From contig JAJYBA010000097.1 in NCBI GenBank assembly GCA_021779235.1, positions 1 to 6,127 of the forward strand: 6,127 bases of DNA, read 5' to 3'. This stretch comes from Bacillota bacterium. Lineage in GTDB: Bacteria; Bacillota; Clostridia; Clostridiales; Clostridiaceae. Of this stretch, positions 5,323-6,127 are shown in pieces. The notes beneath the pieces were generated by a model that did not search any database, was not told the origin of the DNA, and worked only from the letters and a program-made list of their open reading frames with translations. The translations under genes and the position numbers were made by a program. How positions within the stretch are numbered: the first letter of the stretch is position 1; each line of letters opens with the position of its first letter.

Positions 5323-6000
5323 ATGGATATTTTAATTAAATTAATAAGTGGACTAATGCATATAGATAAGTATTTAACCTTAATTGTACAGCAGTATGGA
5401 ATATTAACATATGTTATTCTTTTTTCAATTATTTTTTTTGAAACAGGATTGGTTGTTACACCACTCTTACCAGGAGACTCAATGTTATTTGCAGCAGGAG
5501 CACTAGCGGCCATTGGATCAATGAATATATTTACACTTCTTATAGTAATATATTTTGCAGCAATACTTGGGGATACAGCTAATTATCATATTGGTAAAGC
5601 CATTGGGAAGAAAATATTGGAGAAAGAAGAAGTAAGGTTTATTAATAAGGAGTATTTAAAAAAAGCTCAGCAGTTCTACGAAAAACATGGTTCAATGACT
5701 ATTGTATTAGCAAGATTTATTCCTATAATTAGAACCTTTGCACCTTTTGTAGCTGGAATTTCTGAAATGAGTTACTTGAGATTTATATCTTACAATATGA
5801 TTGGTGGAGGACTATGGGTAAGTTTATTTCTAGGTGGGGGTTACTTCTTTGGTAATTTGTCTTTTATAAAAGATCATTTTTCTTATGTGTTAATAGCTAT
5901 AATATTTCTTTCATTACTGCCTGGAGTTATTGTGTTTATAAAAGAAAAGAGAAAAAAAGGGGAAAACAATGAAGATAATATCCTTAATACAGAGGTTTGA
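5323..6000 (+). CDS. DedA-family membrane protein (SNARE-associated/VTT domain)
   Basis: This is a 225-residue multi-pass membrane protein of the DedA family, at usual length. Members act in membrane lipid and envelope homeostasis; some are undecaprenyl-phosphate translocases that return the lipid carrier across the membrane. The key polar residues of the family are present: Glu40 in FFETG, Asp52 in PLLPGDS, Asp84 in GDTANYHIG, and Arg131 and Arg137 in LARFIPIIRTFAPFVAG. Hydrophobic segments lie at about 26-46, 53-63, 68-86, 138-146 (probably re-entrant), 157-178 and 186-207, followed by a charged cytoplasmic tail (KEKRKKGENNEDN). The start is ATG at 5323 behind AAAGGAG (5309-5315, 7-base spacer); an in-frame GTG at 5293 lacks such a site. 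The gene overlaps the next by 32 bases, so the pair is co-translated. Substrate is inferred from the family and neighbour. Confidence 0.93.
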   Translation: MDILIKLISGLMHIDKYLTLIVQQYGILTYVILFSIIFFETGLVVTPLLPGDSMLFAAGALAAIGSMNIFTLLIVIYFAAILGDTANYHIGKAIGKKILEKEEVRFINKEYLKKAQQFYEKHGSMTIVLARFIPIIRTFAPFVAGISEMSYLRFISYNMIGGGLWVSLFLGGGYFFGNLSFIKDHFSYVLIAIIFLSLLPGVIVFIKEKRKKGENNEDNILNTEV

Positions 6001-6127
6001 TAGTTCCATATTATTGTATATAAAAGATAACATGCATGGACCTATTATGGACAAAGTCATGGTTATATCAACGAACATAGGTGATGGAGGAATGATATGG
6101 CTTATAATTGTAGCACTGCTGATGATT
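5969..6127 (+). CDS. probable PAP2-family phosphatase, N-terminal part (cut by window end)
   Basis: An open frame of 53 codons runs from ATG at 5969 to the window edge. It has a strong ribosome binding site (AAAGGGG, 5956-5962, 6-base spacer) inside the DedA gene, which it overlaps by 32 bases in a different frame. The visible residues, MKIISLIQRFDSSILLYI, then NMHGPIMDKVMVIST, NIGDGGMIWL and a hydrophobic stretch, match the typical N-terminus of small PAP2 membrane phosphatases: an amphipathic start, a 'dxxM-xxxTxxGdgg-W' pattern, then the first membrane helix. The catalytic motifs (KxxxxxxRP, PSGH, SRxxxxxHxxxD) would lie beyond the window, so the call rests on this N-terminal pattern and on the DedA context. 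If correct, it would dephosphorylate a lipid pyrophosphate such as undecaprenyl-PP, or phosphatidate or phosphatidylglycerol-phosphate. Confidence 0.75.
   Translation, partial: MKIISLIQRFDSSILLYIKDNMHGPIMDKVMVISTNIGDGGMIWLIIVALLMI

Noticed and set aside
5256..5513. Minus-strand open frame of 85 codons
   Set aside because: It is antisense to the DedA gene and its promoter region; no family match and no good start signal.

Overview
The window is AT-rich DNA from a low-GC Firmicute, most likely Clostridium or a close relative. The signs are strong purine-rich ribosome binding sites, frequent AGA/AGG arginine codons, two TTG start codons, a small stand-alone bacteriohemerythrin, and protein sequences of clostridial type. 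Every gene I can support reads left to right. I found no rRNA, tRNA, CRISPR array or complete mobile element.

Layout. (1) Bases 3-473 are the 3' part of an alpha/beta-hydrolase gene that begins before the window; it ends at a clear intrinsic terminator (480-507). (2) Bases 687-1715 encode a PLP-dependent low-specificity L-threonine aldolase-type enzyme behind a possible extended -10 promoter. (3) Bases 1886-2278 encode a 130-residue bacteriohemerythrin with a good sigma-A-like promoter; one of its expected iron-binding histidines is glutamine. (4) Bases 2388-2843 encode a small UPF0756/DUF441 membrane protein starting at TTG. (5) Bases 2844-3104 are noncoding and contain a short sequence resembling an insertion-sequence end. 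(6) Bases 3105-3785 and 3788-5161 encode an OmpR-family response regulator and its HAMP/HisKA/HATPase_c sensor kinase, two bases apart, closed by a long terminator whose stem includes the kinase stop codon. (7) Bases 5197-5322 are a regulatory region with four copies of T(A/T)AATCT ahead of a TATAAT box. (8) Bases 5323-6000 encode a DedA-family membrane protein. (9) From 5969 to the window end is the start of a gene that looks like a PAP2-family phosphatase; it overlaps the DedA gene by 32 bases.

How they fit together. The left half looks like unrelated single-gene housekeeping or stress units. The right half looks like one functional module: a two-component system, then a promoter region carrying direct repeats of the kind OmpR-family regulators bind, then a translationally overlapping DedA and PAP2-like pair. 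DedA proteins include undecaprenyl-phosphate translocases, and PAP2 enzymes include undecaprenyl-pyrophosphate phosphatases. The attractive inference is a signal-controlled module for recycling the lipid carrier of cell-wall synthesis, or for modifying membrane lipids. The protein families are well supported; the regulatory link and exact substrates are inference.
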